Under the pieces are notes generated by a model. The model was not told where the DNA came from and ran no database searches. It saw only the letters and a list, made by a program, of their open reading frames with translations. A stretch of DNA of 64,000 nucleotides from Actinoallomurus soli (GTDB lineage: Bacteria > Actinomycetota > Actinomycetes > Streptosporangiales > Streptosporangiaceae): positions 62,001-126,000 of the forward strand of contig NZ_JAMXMV010000021.1 of assembly GCF_024055715.1 (NCBI RefSeq), written 5' to 3'. Made by a program: the position numbers and the translations under genes. Numbering within the stretch: the stretch's first letter is position 1; every line of letters begins with the position of its first letter. Shown here piece after piece: positions 19,433-27,935 of the stretch.

Positions 19433-19495
19433 GGAGTCGTTGGCGGCCGCCTCCGGCAGCTCGAGCCGATCGACTCCCTTTCCTGAAGGCTTCTC

Positions 19496-20407
19496 ATGCG
19501 TGTTCTCGTTACCGGGCCGTCCGGACACCTCGGATCCGCCCTACTGCCCGAGCTCCTCACCGCGGGCCACGAGGTCGTCGGCCTCGCCCGCTCCGATGCG
19601 TCGGCCGAAGCCGTCACCCGGCTCGGAGCCGAGGTCGTGCGCGGCGACCTTGACGACCTCGGCGGCCTGCGGAAGGCCGCCGCGACCGCCGACGCGGTGG
19701 CGCACCTCGCGTTCAAGCCTCTGGCCGGCGGTGATTTCGCCGGAGCGATCGCTTCCGACCTGGCGGCGGTCACCGCCATCGGCGAGGCGCTCGCCGGCTC
19801 CGGCAAACCGTTCGTCGGCACCACGGCCACCATGATGTGCGCACTCGCCGGCGTCAGCGGGCGTCCGGCGACCGAGGAGGACGCCTTCCCCGGCGGCCCG
19901 CGGATCGACGCGGAGAACGCGGTGATCGCGCTCGCCGATCACAACGTGCGCTCCGCGATCGTGCGCCTGGCGCCGCTGGTGCACAGCACACTCGACCGCA
20001 CCGGCTTCACCCGGGCCCTGATCGGCATCGCGCGCGCCAAGGGCCTGTCCGCGTACATCGGTGACGGCTCGAATCGCTGGCCCGCGGTGCACACGCGCGA
20101 CGCCGCCCGCCTTTACCGGCTCGCCCTGGAGAAGGCCCCGGCCGGCTCGCGGCTGCACGCGGCCGGAGACGACGGCATCGCTTTCCGCGACATCGCCGAA
20201 GCCATCGGCCGGCACCTGAACGTGCCGGTGCAGCCCATCTCCGCCGAGGATGCGCCCGCTCACTTCACCTACCTCGCGCCCTACGTGGGCGTCGACAACC
20301 CCGTGTCGACCGCCATCACCCGACGGTCACTCGGCTGGGAGCCGGCCCACCCCAGCTGGATCGAGGACCTCGACCAGGGCCACTACTTCGCCCCGCAGAC
20401 CGCCTGA
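19496..20407 (+). CDS. NAD-dependent epimerase/dehydratase-like SDR, paralogue A
   Basis: 303 residues from ATG 19496, GAAGG upstream. Extended-SDR nucleotide site MRVLVTGPSGHLGSALLPEL (TGxxGxxG), then GHEVVGLARSDASAEAV, DLDDLGGLRKAA and the late segment GDGSNRWPAVHTRDAARLYR typical of the family. The usual YxxxK pair is not evident where expected (region RIDAENAVIALADHN), so catalytic competence is open. Substrate unknown. About as long as, and clearly paralogous to, the SDR at 23198 (shared ARSDAS, GDGS.RWPAVH, SLGWEPAHPS/FGWQPTHPS). Probably controlled by the TetR at 18527. Confidence 0.87.
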   Translation: MRVLVTGPSGHLGSALLPELLTAGHEVVGLARSDASAEAVTRLGAEVVRGDLDDLGGLRKAAATADAVAHLAFKPLAGGDFAGAIASDLAAVTAIGEALAGSGKPFVGTTATMMCALAGVSGRPATEEDAFPGGPRIDAENAVIALADHNVRSAIVRLAPLVHSTLDRTGFTRALIGIARAKGLSAYIGDGSNRWPAVHTRDAARLYRLALEKAPAGSRLHAAGDDGIAFRDIAEAIGRHLNVPVQPISAEDAPAHFTYLAPYVGVDNPVSTAITRRSLGWEPAHPSWIEDLDQGHYFAPQTA

Positions 20408-20488
20408 CCGGCCACTCCGCGCTGCCCGGCGCCACGCCGACGCGAGGCGCCGACAACGTTCGACGAACAACAGAAAGGATGTGCCCTG

Positions 20489-22258
20489 ATGGGCGAGAGC
20501 AGGACTGCGGACGGTGCGTTCCGCGTCGACGTGGACGGGGCAATAACCGTCGAATGGGACGTGCCGATCGAGGTGAGCGACGGGCTGCAGCTGCGCGCCG
20601 ACGTCTTCCGCCCCACCCGGCCCGGCACCTACCCGGTGATCCTCAGCATGGGCCCGTACGGCAAAGGCCTGCCGTTCCAGCGGGCGTACGCGCAGGCATG
20701 GGAGCTGATGGTCACCAAGTATCCGGAGGTCGCCGAGGGATCGAGCTGCAAGTACGCGAACTTCGAAACCGTCGACCCGGAGAGGTGGGTTCCTGACGGC
20801 TACGTCTGCGTCCGCATCGACACACGGGGCTCGGGACGCTCACCCGGCTACCTCGAATTCTTCTCCGAGCGCGAGATCCGGGACCTGTACGAGTGCATCG
20901 AGTGGGCCGCGGCCCAGCCATGGAGCACCGGCGAAGTCGGCATGAACGGCATCTCCTACCTGGCCATCAACCAGTGGTACGTGGCCGCGCTCCGCCCGCC
21001 GCACCTCAAGGCCATCTGCGTGTGGGAAGCACTGGCGGACAGATACCGCGACGCCACCTATCACGGCGGGATCTGGACCGACTTCACGGACATCTTCTTC
21101 GGGGCGGTCACCGCCTCCACCCAGTACGGGCTCGGCGAGAAGGGCGGCCGGAACCCGATCACCGGGCAACTGATCTGCGGCGACGAGGACCTGACCGATG
21201 AGGAGCGGGCCGAGCGGCGCGCCGACTACGCCGGAATCGCCAAGCAGCACCCGTTCTTCGACGAGTTCCACCGCACCCGGAACCCGGACTGGTCGCGCAT
21301 CGAGGTGCCGGTGTTCTCCGCCGGCAACTGGGGCGGCCAGGGCCTGCACCTGCGCGGGAACACAGTCGGCTTCGAGCAGGTCGCCTCAAGCGAAAAGTGG
21401 CTTGAGATGCACGACGACACCCACTGGTGTCACTTCTACACCAACTACGGCCTGGAGTTGCAGAAGCGGTTCTTCGGCCACTTCCTCAAAGGTGAGGACA
21501 CCGGCTGGGACAAGCAACCGCGCGTACAGCTCAGGACCCGTCACGCCGAGGGCCGCCGCATCGTCATGCGCACCGCCGGCGACTGGCCGCTGCCCGAGAC
21601 GCAGTGGACGCGGCTCCATCTCGACGCGGCCGACGGCTCGCTGAAGCCGATCGGGGTCACCACCGAAGCGTCCGCGAGCTACGACGGCATGCAAGGCCGG
21701 CTCAGCTTCGGTTACACCACCCCGCGAGCGATCGAGCTCGCCGGTCCGGTCGCCGCCAGACTCCACGTCGAGAGCTCCACGAGCGACGCCGACCTGTTCC
21801 TCGTCGTGCGCGCGTTCGAGCCCGGCGGGACCGAGATCGTGTTCCAGGGCGCCATCGATCCGAACACCCCGATCGCCCAGGGCTGGCTGCGCGTATCGCA
21901 ACGGGCTCTGGACCCCGAGTTGTCGCGGCCGTTCCTGCCCGTCCACACGCATGAGCGCGCCCAGCCGATGACGCCCGGCACGGTGTACGAGGTCGATGTG
22001 GAGATCCTCCCGACGAGTCTGGCGCTCCCGGCCGGCTATACCTTGCAACTGGACGTCCAAGGACATGACTACGTCTTTCCGCCGGCGATGGACACCGCGG
22101 GCAGCGACGTGAGCATGGGGTCCGCGCTCACCGGATGTGGGCCGTTCACCCACAAGGACGCAGCCTTCCGGCCCGCGGAGACCTACGGGGGCACCGTCAC
22201 CATCCACACGGGAGGGCGGTACGACTCCCACCTCCTCCTGCCGGTGATGCCCGACTGA
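20489..22258 (+). CDS. CocE/NonD-family alpha/beta hydrolase (X-Pro dipeptidyl-peptidase-like)
   Basis: 589 residues, a usual length for the family; AAAGGA precedes ATG 20489. Residues ~25-300 form the alpha/beta-hydrolase domain: VSDGLQLRADVFRP, RIDTRGSGRSPGYLEF (the D-x-R-G-x-G-x-S-x-G signature), and the nucleophile elbow GMNGISYLA with Ser156. The C-terminal ~230 residues are the jelly-roll typical of CocE/X-Pro peptidases (SYDGMQGRLSFGYTTPRA ... VDVEILPTSLALPAGYTLQL). It likely hydrolyses an ester or acyl substrate; the natural substrate is not evident. It follows the SDR gene by 81 bp on the same strand and may be co-transcribed. Confidence 0.88.
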   Translation: MGESRTADGAFRVDVDGAITVEWDVPIEVSDGLQLRADVFRPTRPGTYPVILSMGPYGKGLPFQRAYAQAWELMVTKYPEVAEGSSCKYANFETVDPERWVPDGYVCVRIDTRGSGRSPGYLEFFSEREIRDLYECIEWAAAQPWSTGEVGMNGISYLAINQWYVAALRPPHLKAICVWEALADRYRDATYHGGIWTDFTDIFFGAVTASTQYGLGEKGGRNPITGQLICGDEDLTDEERAERRADYAGIAKQHPFFDEFHRTRNPDWSRIEVPVFSAGNWGGQGLHLRGNTVGFEQVASSEKWLEMHDDTHWCHFYTNYGLELQKRFFGHFLKGEDTGWDKQPRVQLRTRHAEGRRIVMRTAGDWPLPETQWTRLHLDAADGSLKPIGVTTEASASYDGMQGRLSFGYTTPRAIELAGPVAARLHVESSTSDADLFLVVRAFEPGGTEIVFQGAIDPNTPIAQGWLRVSQRALDPELSRPFLPVHTHERAQPMTPGTVYEVDVEILPTSLALPAGYTLQLDVQGHDYVFPPAMDTAGSDVSMGSALTGCGPFTHKDAAFRPAETYGGTVTIHTGGRYDSHLLLPVMPD

Positions 22259-22477
22259 CAGATCATGGCGGTGCGGTCGCGCCGATCGGGGGACGGACAG
22301 CTCCGGACCGAAGGGAAGCGGCCCGACCGGCAGCAGCCCGCACACGGCGGTGCCCACCACTGCGGAGTCCACCGGCAGACGTCCCTGCTCGGACCGGTAC
22401 ACGTCCTCAAAGTGCAGGATCAGCGCGAAGTCGGCCAGCAACAGGGCGCACCGATACGGAAGAGCGCGCCGCCCTGC

Positions 22478-22510
22478 CCCGCCCCCGGCCAGATCGCGGC
22501 CGGGGGCGGG
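22478..22510. terminator. hairpin between converging genes
   Basis: A 13-bp perfect stem (CCCGCCCCCGGCC with GGCCGGGGGCGGG) and a 7-nt loop, between the hydrolase gene ending at 22258 and the minus-strand TetR ending at 22535. It can serve both directions. The 220 bases before it hold no gene I can support. Confidence 0.75.
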
Positions 22511-22534
22511 ACGTGAGAATCACGGCGCAGGCCG

Positions 22535-23116
22535 TCAGCCGGACGGACCCCGCCGGTGAGCGAGGATCGACGCGAGTTCGCTGAGGCCGTCGCGGAACAG
22601 CGTCGGCAGGTCCTGGTGCTCGGGGTCGCCGATCCAGCGGTCGAACGCTATACGGAACACGGCCATCGCGGTGTCCGCGGCCAGCCTCGCGGTCGGCTCC
22701 GGCGTGCCGCGCTCGCGCAGGGCCTCGGCCATCCCGGTGGCGAGTTCGGCGTGTTTGCTCAGGTCCCGCTCGCGCAGCTCGACGTTGGCCTCGATGAGCC
22801 CGTGCCGGATGAGAGCGGCGCCCGGATGTTGCTGGATGATCGCGCAGCGCTGTTCGAGGGCCGCGGCGGCGGCGTCGATGGGTGCGGTGCCCTCCGGTGC
22901 GTCGGCGATGGCGGCGACGGCTTCCCGCTGCGCCGTTTCCAGGGCGTGGAAGAACACTTCGCGTTTGTCGGGGAACAGCCGGAAGAACGATCGCTCGTGC
23001 ATGCCGGCGCGGGCCGCGATCTGGGCCCCGGTGGTCTGGTCGAAGCCCTGGGTGGTGAACAGCTCGATCGCGGCCTTGGCCAGCCGGCCGCGCGGATTCG
23101 GCTCCCATCGCCCCAT
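22535..23116 (-). CDS. TetR-family regulator, paralogue B
   Basis: 193 residues. ATG 23116 gives the N-terminus MGRWEPNPRG, parallel to paralogue A; a GTG two codons upstream is possible. HTH: QTTGAQIAARAGMHERSFFR with LFPDKREVFFHAL. C-terminal domain ANVELRERDLSKHAELATGM, AVFRIAFDRWIGDPEHQDLP matches paralogue A. It is divergent from the SDR gene at 23198; two 21-bp operators fill the 81-bp gap between the two starts. A self- and SDR-repressing switch is inferred. Confidence 0.92.
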   Translation of the reverse strand: MGRWEPNPRGRLAKAAIELFTTQGFDQTTGAQIAARAGMHERSFFRLFPDKREVFFHALETAQREAVAAIADAPEGTAPIDAAAAALEQRCAIIQQHPGAALIRHGLIEANVELRERDLSKHAELATGMAEALRERGTPEPTARLAADTAMAVFRIAFDRWIGDPEHQDLPTLFRDGLSELASILAHRRGPSG

Positions 23117-23131
23117 GATCACAATTCTAGC

Positions 23132-23185
23132 TGATAGCAGTGACTGCTATCACGACTGCTACGCTGACAGCAGTCACTGCTATCA
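23132..23185. promoter_or_regulatory. twin operators between TetR-B and its SDR gene
   Basis: TGATAGCAG-TGA-CTGCTATCA (23132-23152, perfect 9-bp arms) and TGACAGCAG-TCA-CTGCTATCA (23165-23185, one mismatch), centres 33 bp apart. Outer TGAT/ATCA is shared with the TetR-A box at 19412 but the inner bases differ. Confidence 0.8.
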
Positions 23186-23197
23186 CGGAGGTTCGAC

Positions 23198-24091
23198 ATG
23201 AAGGTGTTCGTCACCGGGGCCAGCGGCGGGATCGGCTCCCTGCTCGTCCCCGAGCTGATCGCCGCCGGTCACCAGGTGCTGGGCCTGGCCCGTTCCGACG
23301 CCTCAGCACAGACCGTGACCGCCGCGGGTGCCGACGTGCTCCGCGGCGATCTCACCGACCCGGGAACCCTGCGCACCGGAGCCGCCGAGGCCGACGCGGT
23401 CATCCACGTCGCCTTCAACCACTCCCCCGACCTTTGGCGGTCGGTCGCCGACGAGGCCCAGGCCGTCGAGACGTTCGGCGCCGCCCTGGAGGGGACCGGC
23501 AAGGCGCTGCTCATCGCCTCCGGCACCCCGATCGTGCCCGGCCGCCTCGCGACCGAAGACGATTCACCGTTCACCGGCGACCCCATGGCCGATACGCCCC
23601 TGGGCAAGCGCGGGCACACCGCCCAGTACGCCCTCGGCCTGGCCGACAAGGGGGTCCGGTCGGTGGTCGTGCGTCTGCCCCGGTCGGTCCACTCGAAGGG
23701 CCACCGGTACGGACTCGCCTCAGGGCTCATCGCGGCCGCCCGCCGCACGGGCGTCTCCGGTTACGTGGGCGACGGCAGCCAGCGCTGGCCCGCCGTGCAC
23801 CACCTCGACGCGGTCCGGCTGTTCAGACTGGCCCTGGAACAGGCCGAGCCGGGCACGGTGGTGCACGCGGTCGCCGATGAGGGCGATCCCCTGCGCACCC
23901 TCGCCGAGGTCATCGGCCGCCAACTCGGCCTGCCCGCGGAGTCCGTGCCGGCCGAGCACTTCGGCCCCGTCGGTGCCGTCTACGCCCTCGACCAGCCGGC
24001 CTCCAGCGAGCTGACCCGGAAGAGATTCGGCTGGCAGCCCACCCACCCCAGCCTGCTCGACGACCTGATGGCCGGGAACTACCCAGAGTGA
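23198..24091 (+). CDS. NAD-dependent epimerase/dehydratase-like SDR, paralogue B
   Basis: 297 residues; ATG 23198 follows GGAGG at 23187-23191. MKVFVTGASGGIGSLLVPEL is the TGxxGxxG nucleotide site. DLTDPGTLRTGAAEADAVIH, GDGSQRWPAVHHLDAVRLFR and FGWQPTHPSLLDDL match paralogue A through its full length. Divergently transcribed from TetR-B with shared operators. Cellular role unknown; such TetR-linked SDRs are often stress- or small-molecule-induced (inference). Confidence 0.88.
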   Translation: MKVFVTGASGGIGSLLVPELIAAGHQVLGLARSDASAQTVTAAGADVLRGDLTDPGTLRTGAAEADAVIHVAFNHSPDLWRSVADEAQAVETFGAALEGTGKALLIASGTPIVPGRLATEDDSPFTGDPMADTPLGKRGHTAQYALGLADKGVRSVVVRLPRSVHSKGHRYGLASGLIAAARRTGVSGYVGDGSQRWPAVHHLDAVRLFRLALEQAEPGTVVHAVADEGDPLRTLAEVIGRQLGLPAESVPAEHFGPVGAVYALDQPASSELTRKRFGWQPTHPSLLDDLMAGNYPE

Positions 24092-24419
24092 GACAGTGAG
24101 GTGGTGGCGAGCCGGCGCCGAGCGACTACCGACTGGGCGCGGCCTGGACACGACCTCGTCGGGCGGGACATCGGCCGGAACGCGGTGCAGCGACTGGTGA
24201 AGCTCGGCGGCCCGGCGGCGAGCGGCCGTACATGGGGATCGGCGCCGGGGCCGCCGAGCTTCACCAGCCTGCCGACGCCCGACATCGTCCTCGGCGAATC
24301 CGGGCTCGCCGAAGGTAAGCGGATCCGCCCTCGCATCGCCGCTACACGGCAGCGCGGCCCGGCCTGCACGGCTTGGTGGCGTGCTCAAGACCAATCACTC
24401 AACCAGATGAGGAGTCCCT
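24092..24419. other. intergenic region with a long inverted repeat
   Basis: No gene found. The main structure is the inverted repeat at 24194-24267. The promoter of the NIPSNAP gene should be at the right end, where the bases become less GC-rich. Confidence 0.4.
24194..24267. repeat. 20-bp perfect inverted repeat with 34-nt loop
   Basis: Arms CTGGTGAAGCTCGGCGGCCC (24194-24213) and its exact complement (24248-24267). Each arm could encode LVKLGGP, so it may come from an inverted duplication of a gene piece, or act as a terminator after the SDR gene (100 bp after its stop). Confidence 0.6.
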
Positions 24420-25028
24420 ATGCTTTACGAGTTGGCCACACTTTCCGTGCACCTGTGGTCGATTCCTAAATTGCTGCCCACCCTCGATCGATACACCGTT
24501 GCCGCGCCGGGGAGGCTGCTCGGTTGCTGGGAGACAGAGATCGGGGAAATCCTCACCCGCCTTCTCGTGCTCCGTGGTTTCGCCGACGCCGAGGAGCTCT
24601 CCGCCGAACGCGAGCGGCTGTTGCTAACCGATGATCCGTTCGACATCGGCGAGCACCTGGTCGGCATGCGGCTGGAAACGTACCGGATGTTCGACTTCGT
24701 TCCCGACGTGGAGCCAGGCGAGTACGGCAGTGTGTACGAGTTCCGCACCTACGAGCTCAAGATCGGCGGACTGGCGCCGACCATGGCCGGGTGGAAGGCC
24801 GCCGTGCCCGCCCGCACCGCCATGTACCCGCTAACTGCCGCCATGTACGGACTCGACGGCGTACCGCGAATCACCCACATCTGGCCGTTTCCGGATTTCA
24901 ACGCCCGTATCGCCATCCGCAAGGAGTCCTACGACACCGGCATCTGGCCGCCGCGCAACGGCCCGGAGAACATCGCACACGCCACCTCGACCATCGCCAT
25001 CCCGACGCCCATCTCTCCGCTGCGCTGA
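24420..25028 (+). CDS. NIPSNAP-domain protein
   Basis: 202 residues; GAGGAG lies upstream of ATG 24420. Two ferredoxin-like NIPSNAP halves are visible: MLYELATLSVHLWSIPKLLP at the start, and VYEFRTYELKIGGLAPTMAG at ~102 followed by RITHIWPFPDFNARIAIRKE. NIPSNAP domains form dimeric alpha+beta barrels seen in small-molecule monooxygenase-like or scaffold proteins; a specific activity cannot be read. A single gene between the SDR-B pair and the converging MBL/SDR operon. Confidence 0.85.
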   Translation: MLYELATLSVHLWSIPKLLPTLDRYTVAAPGRLLGCWETEIGEILTRLLVLRGFADAEELSAERERLLLTDDPFDIGEHLVGMRLETYRMFDFVPDVEPGEYGSVYEFRTYELKIGGLAPTMAGWKAAVPARTAMYPLTAAMYGLDGVPRITHIWPFPDFNARIAIRKESYDTGIWPPRNGPENIAHATSTIAIPTPISPLR

Positions 25029-25188
25029 TCCGAAGAACTGATTCGCCGTTGATTAGACACTCCCGAAAGTGCGACAGAGCCGTTGACCGTACAGACTCGG
25101 GCCGGGGGCCGGGGTTCGGCGTCACCCGGCCGTTCGGGCGGACCATGGCCGGGTCGAGCGTCCGGGCCGACGCATGCCCGACGTCAGG

Positions 25189-26061
25189 TCAGCGGTCGGC
25201 GTAGAGCGCCTGGGCGCTGCCCCACAGGCTGCTGGCGTTGATGTGCCCGGGATGGCGATCGAGCATGGCGTTGAAGAAGCCTTCCGGGGTCGGGTGCCGT
25301 GGCAGGAGCTCGTCGACGTCATCGAGGTAGCGACGGGTCTCGGCGATGATTCGGGCGGCGTCGTCGTCGCGTTCTTTGATCTTGTGGCCTGCCACGATCT
25401 GGCGGGGTGTGAGGGCTTCGACGACGCTGATGGCTTGTCGCCAGGCGTCGCGACCGCCGTTGCCCGAGTCGACGAGGAACTGGTGTACGCCGTTGTAGAG
25501 AACGTCCCCGGCGACGACCACATGGAGGTCGGGTATGTGCACGACGCCGGTGTCGTCGGTGTCGGAGTGACCGACGTCGACGAGGACCAGCTCGTGGTTC
25601 TCCAAGTCGACCCGGTTGCCGTCAGGCGGGACGGCGGTGACAGGCGAGGCGGGGATCTGGCCGGGAAGGATCTTGTCCCAGAAGTTCTTCCGCGTGGTCA
25701 GGACGCGGTGCATCTGCTCGATGGTCGCGGCCAGAGCGGTCACCTGAGCCCCGGGAAACCGGCCGGCCAGCATGTCCGCGGTGAACCAGTGGTCACCGTG
25801 GGCGTGGGTCGCCAGGATGTGGGTCAGCCGTTTGCCGCCGGTCTGGATCCGGTCGCCGATTGCCTCCGCCTGCGCGGCTGTCAGTGGCGGGTCAATGAGG
25901 ACGGCGTCGCGTTCTCCGTAGACCAGAGTGGTCGAGATGGGCGCCCATGTACGGCCTTCACCGTTCGGCAGCCGGTCGGGCAGGGCCAACGGGATCGACT
26001 CGGAGACGAAGACCTCGTATCCCAGAACGCCGCCGGCGGTCAGGTCGTCCGTCATGCTCAT
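25189..26061 (-). CDS. metallo-beta-lactamase-fold hydrolase
   Basis: 290 residues from ATG 26061, whose codon overlaps the TGA of the upstream SDR gene (ATGA), so the two are translated together. The zinc motif THAHGDHW (residues 85-92) is the HxHxDH of the MBL superfamily. Further ligands are the Asp in VVVAGDVLYNGVHQF and the His in QIVAGHKIKERDDD. Closest in pattern to the glyoxalase II-like/alkyl-lactonase branch. No signal peptide, so cytoplasmic. Substrate unknown; coupling to an SDR and a MarR-type switch suggests detoxification. Confidence 0.9.
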   Translation of the reverse strand: MSMTDDLTAGGVLGYEVFVSESIPLALPDRLPNGEGRTWAPISTTLVYGERDAVLIDPPLTAAQAEAIGDRIQTGGKRLTHILATHAHGDHWFTADMLAGRFPGAQVTALAATIEQMHRVLTTRKNFWDKILPGQIPASPVTAVPPDGNRVDLENHELVLVDVGHSDTDDTGVVHIPDLHVVVAGDVLYNGVHQFLVDSGNGGRDAWRQAISVVEALTPRQIVAGHKIKERDDDAARIIAETRRYLDDVDELLPRHPTPEGFFNAMLDRHPGHINASSLWGSAQALYADR

Positions 26062-26807
26062 CGCCGCGCCCCGAACAGTGCCAGAGCCTCGTCGGCCTGG
26101 GGACGGGTCAGCATGCGGACCGCCTGCCCGGGGACTTGCGTCGCGACGGAGGCGGCGACGGCGACGGCACCGACCTGGGCGGCGCTCACCCATTCCGGGT
26201 CACTGTCGCCATCGGTGAAACGGGTCGTGACCGGTCCGAGCTGGAACGCGAAGACCCGCTTGTCCCCATCGAGTTCGGCTGCAAGGACCTGCTGCATCAT
26301 CAACAGGGCGGCCTGCTCCATGCTGACCAGCCCGCTGCCGGGAATGGGAGTGAACGCGGACGCGCCCACGACGAGCACATAGGCCCCGTCACCCTTCATC
26401 CGGGGCAGGGCGGCGCGCAGCACGGCCATGTGCGCGGTGGCCAGCCTGGTGAACGCGCCCAGCCAGTCGCTCTCCTCGATCTCCCACAGCCGCTTTCCGG
26501 CCCACCAGCCGCCGATGGGGGCCACGACGTCATCGACGCCGCCCAGCCGATCCTCCATCGTCGCTGCCAACTCCTCGGCACCCGCGAACGTGGTGTAGTC
26601 GTGCACCACGAGATGCAGGTGGTCCGTCGCCGCATCGCCGAGCACGGCCCGGAACTCATCCGCCCGCTCCTGGCTGCGGGTGGGGACCACGACATCCGCG
26701 CCGGCCGCGAGGTAGGCGCGCACCGCGCCCTCCCCCACCCCGCCGGTACCGCCGGGAACCAGGACGCGCCGCCCGGACAGGTCGGTTGTGAGAGTACCGC
26801 TGGACAT
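26058..26807 (-). CDS. SDR-family oxidoreductase lacking the YxxxK pair
   Basis: 249 residues; ATG 26807 with GAGGAG upstream. Classical-SDR fold: GRRVLVPGGTGGVGEGAVRA (GGxxGxG), VVAPIGGWWAG at the NAG position, and VLVVGASAFTPIPGSGLVSM. Where classical SDRs have Tyr-x-x-x-Lys this protein reads SMEQAALLMM, so the catalytic Tyr and Lys are missing. It may bind NAD(P) without normal dehydrogenase chemistry. First gene of a two-gene operon with the MBL protein; divergent from MarR with operator-like repeats in between. Confidence 0.87.
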   Translation of the reverse strand: MSSGTLTTDLSGRRVLVPGGTGGVGEGAVRAYLAAGADVVVPTRSQERADEFRAVLGDAATDHLHLVVHDYTTFAGAEELAATMEDRLGGVDDVVAPIGGWWAGKRLWEIEESDWLGAFTRLATAHMAVLRAALPRMKGDGAYVLVVGASAFTPIPGSGLVSMEQAALLMMQQVLAAELDGDKRVFAFQLGPVTTRFTDGDSDPEWVSAAQVGAVAVAASVATQVPGQAVRMLTRPQADEALALFGARR

Positions 26808-26825
26808 GAAGATCCACTCCTCATA

Positions 26826-26858
26826 TTGGGAAACCCAACGTTGTATTGGTCAACGTTG
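26826..26858. promoter_or_regulatory. MarR operator candidates
   Basis: Between the SDR start (26807) and the MarR start (26915), in an AT-rich patch: TTGGG-AAA-CCCAA (26826-26838) overlaps the first of two 8-bp palindromes CAACGTTG (26836-26843 and 26851-26858). MarR dimers bind such palindromes. A TAGAAT (26900-26905) could be the -10 box of the MarR gene, which would make its transcript nearly leaderless. Confidence 0.6.
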
Positions 26859-26914
26859 ATACTCCCAACATAGCATAGATTGTTGAGCTGCCCAACGGTT
26901 AGAATCAGAGTGCG

Positions 26915-27385
26915 ATGGAACCCGAACCGACGTACAGCGACGACGGAATGCAGCCTCCCGCCCGCCTGCGCGCCCTGACGAGCTGGCAGGCGAGCAAGGT
27001 CTCGCTCCTGGGCACGCGTATGACCGCACAGCACATGCCGCTCACCGCCCGGGCCGACTTCGCCGTCCTGGCCGCACTGGAGGAGTACGGAGAACTCAGC
27101 CAGGCAGACCTCGGCCGACGCCTCGGCCTCGACCGCAACGAGATCAGCGGCATCGTCACGCGCCTCCACCGGGACCACCACCTCGACCGCCACGTCGACC
27201 CCGACAACCGACGCCGCAACGTCGTCACGCTCACCGCCTCAGGCAAGCGGTACCTCGAGGAGATCCAGCACCACACCGACACTGTCCAGAACGAACTGCT
27301 CGTCGGCCTGACCGCAGCCGAGCGCCGCCAGCTGAACGCACTGCTCACCAAACTGCTCAGCAGCCACAAAACGCAGTCGGCTTAA
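26915..27385 (+). CDS. MarR-family transcriptional regulator
   Basis: 156 residues from ATG 26915; no strong ribosome site, consistent with a leaderless or short-leader mRNA. Winged helix: ELSQADLGRRLGLDRNEISG (recognition helix) and the wing with D-P-D-N-R-R-R-N-V-V-T-L, the DxRxxR signature of MarR proteins. C-terminal dimer helices LTAAERRQLNALLTKLL. Divergent from the SDR-MBL operon, which it probably represses. The ligand is unknown. Confidence 0.93.
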   Translation: MEPEPTYSDDGMQPPARLRALTSWQASKVSLLGTRMTAQHMPLTARADFAVLAALEEYGELSQADLGRRLGLDRNEISGIVTRLHRDHHLDRHVDPDNRRRNVVTLTASGKRYLEEIQHHTDTVQNELLVGLTAAERRQLNALLTKLLSSHKTQSA

Positions 27386-27935
27386 GCGCCGCAACAGGCG
27401 GTGCGGAGGAGCGCTCTCCGCGCAGTACGTGCCGCCATTCCCGGATCGGGCTCGTTGCCCGGCTGCACGCCGGTGGGCCATAGACAGCCCGACCTCGCCG
27501 TAAGTGCTTTATCACGGACGCTCTTCCAAGAACCCTCAGAACGCGTCGGTGTCCTCAGCGTCTTGATCCCAGATGCATCCGCCCTCGGGCCCCTGATGAC
27601 CGGCATGCCCACTGATCATCGGCCGGCCGGGCCCCGGCACGGCCGCCGGCTCGAGGACCGCCGGCCCACCGGGCATCCCCGGCCCGCGGCGAGGCCCAGT
27701 CCCCGGCGTGACCATCCCCTCCGGCCACCTCACTGCCAACCAGCCTGCACACAGGCCACCACCGACTCGCCGCGCCGTGCCCAGGCCCGCTGTACCGCGA
27801 CGTGCGCCACCCCAGCCGCCCCGTCTTCACCGGCCCGCCGTCTGCGATCGACATGACTTCTCAGACCTTCCCCAGCCACCCGGCGGCATTCACGTCACGC
27901 ACCACCCCTCCTCCAGGCCGGCGAACCGCCGTTTC
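27386..27935. other. 550-bp spacer between converging genes
   Basis: The MarR gene and the last gene of the T7SS cluster converge here. A Gly/Pro-rich frame on the minus strand (27739-27536, ending GGCIWDQDAEDTDAF) is the only mildly protein-like stretch. It has no ribosome site and no recognised family, so I do not call it. No clear hairpin terminator was spotted. Confidence 0.35.

Larger units (their letters stand above)
19097..19495 (+). promoter_or_regulatory. regulatory spacer before the SDR gene
   Basis: A 400-base region without a gene that carries three further TGACA-type boxes (19206-19222, 19385-19399, 19412-19432). The promoter of the SDR gene must lie here. The boxes close to the gene are the most complete. 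Confidence 0.5.
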
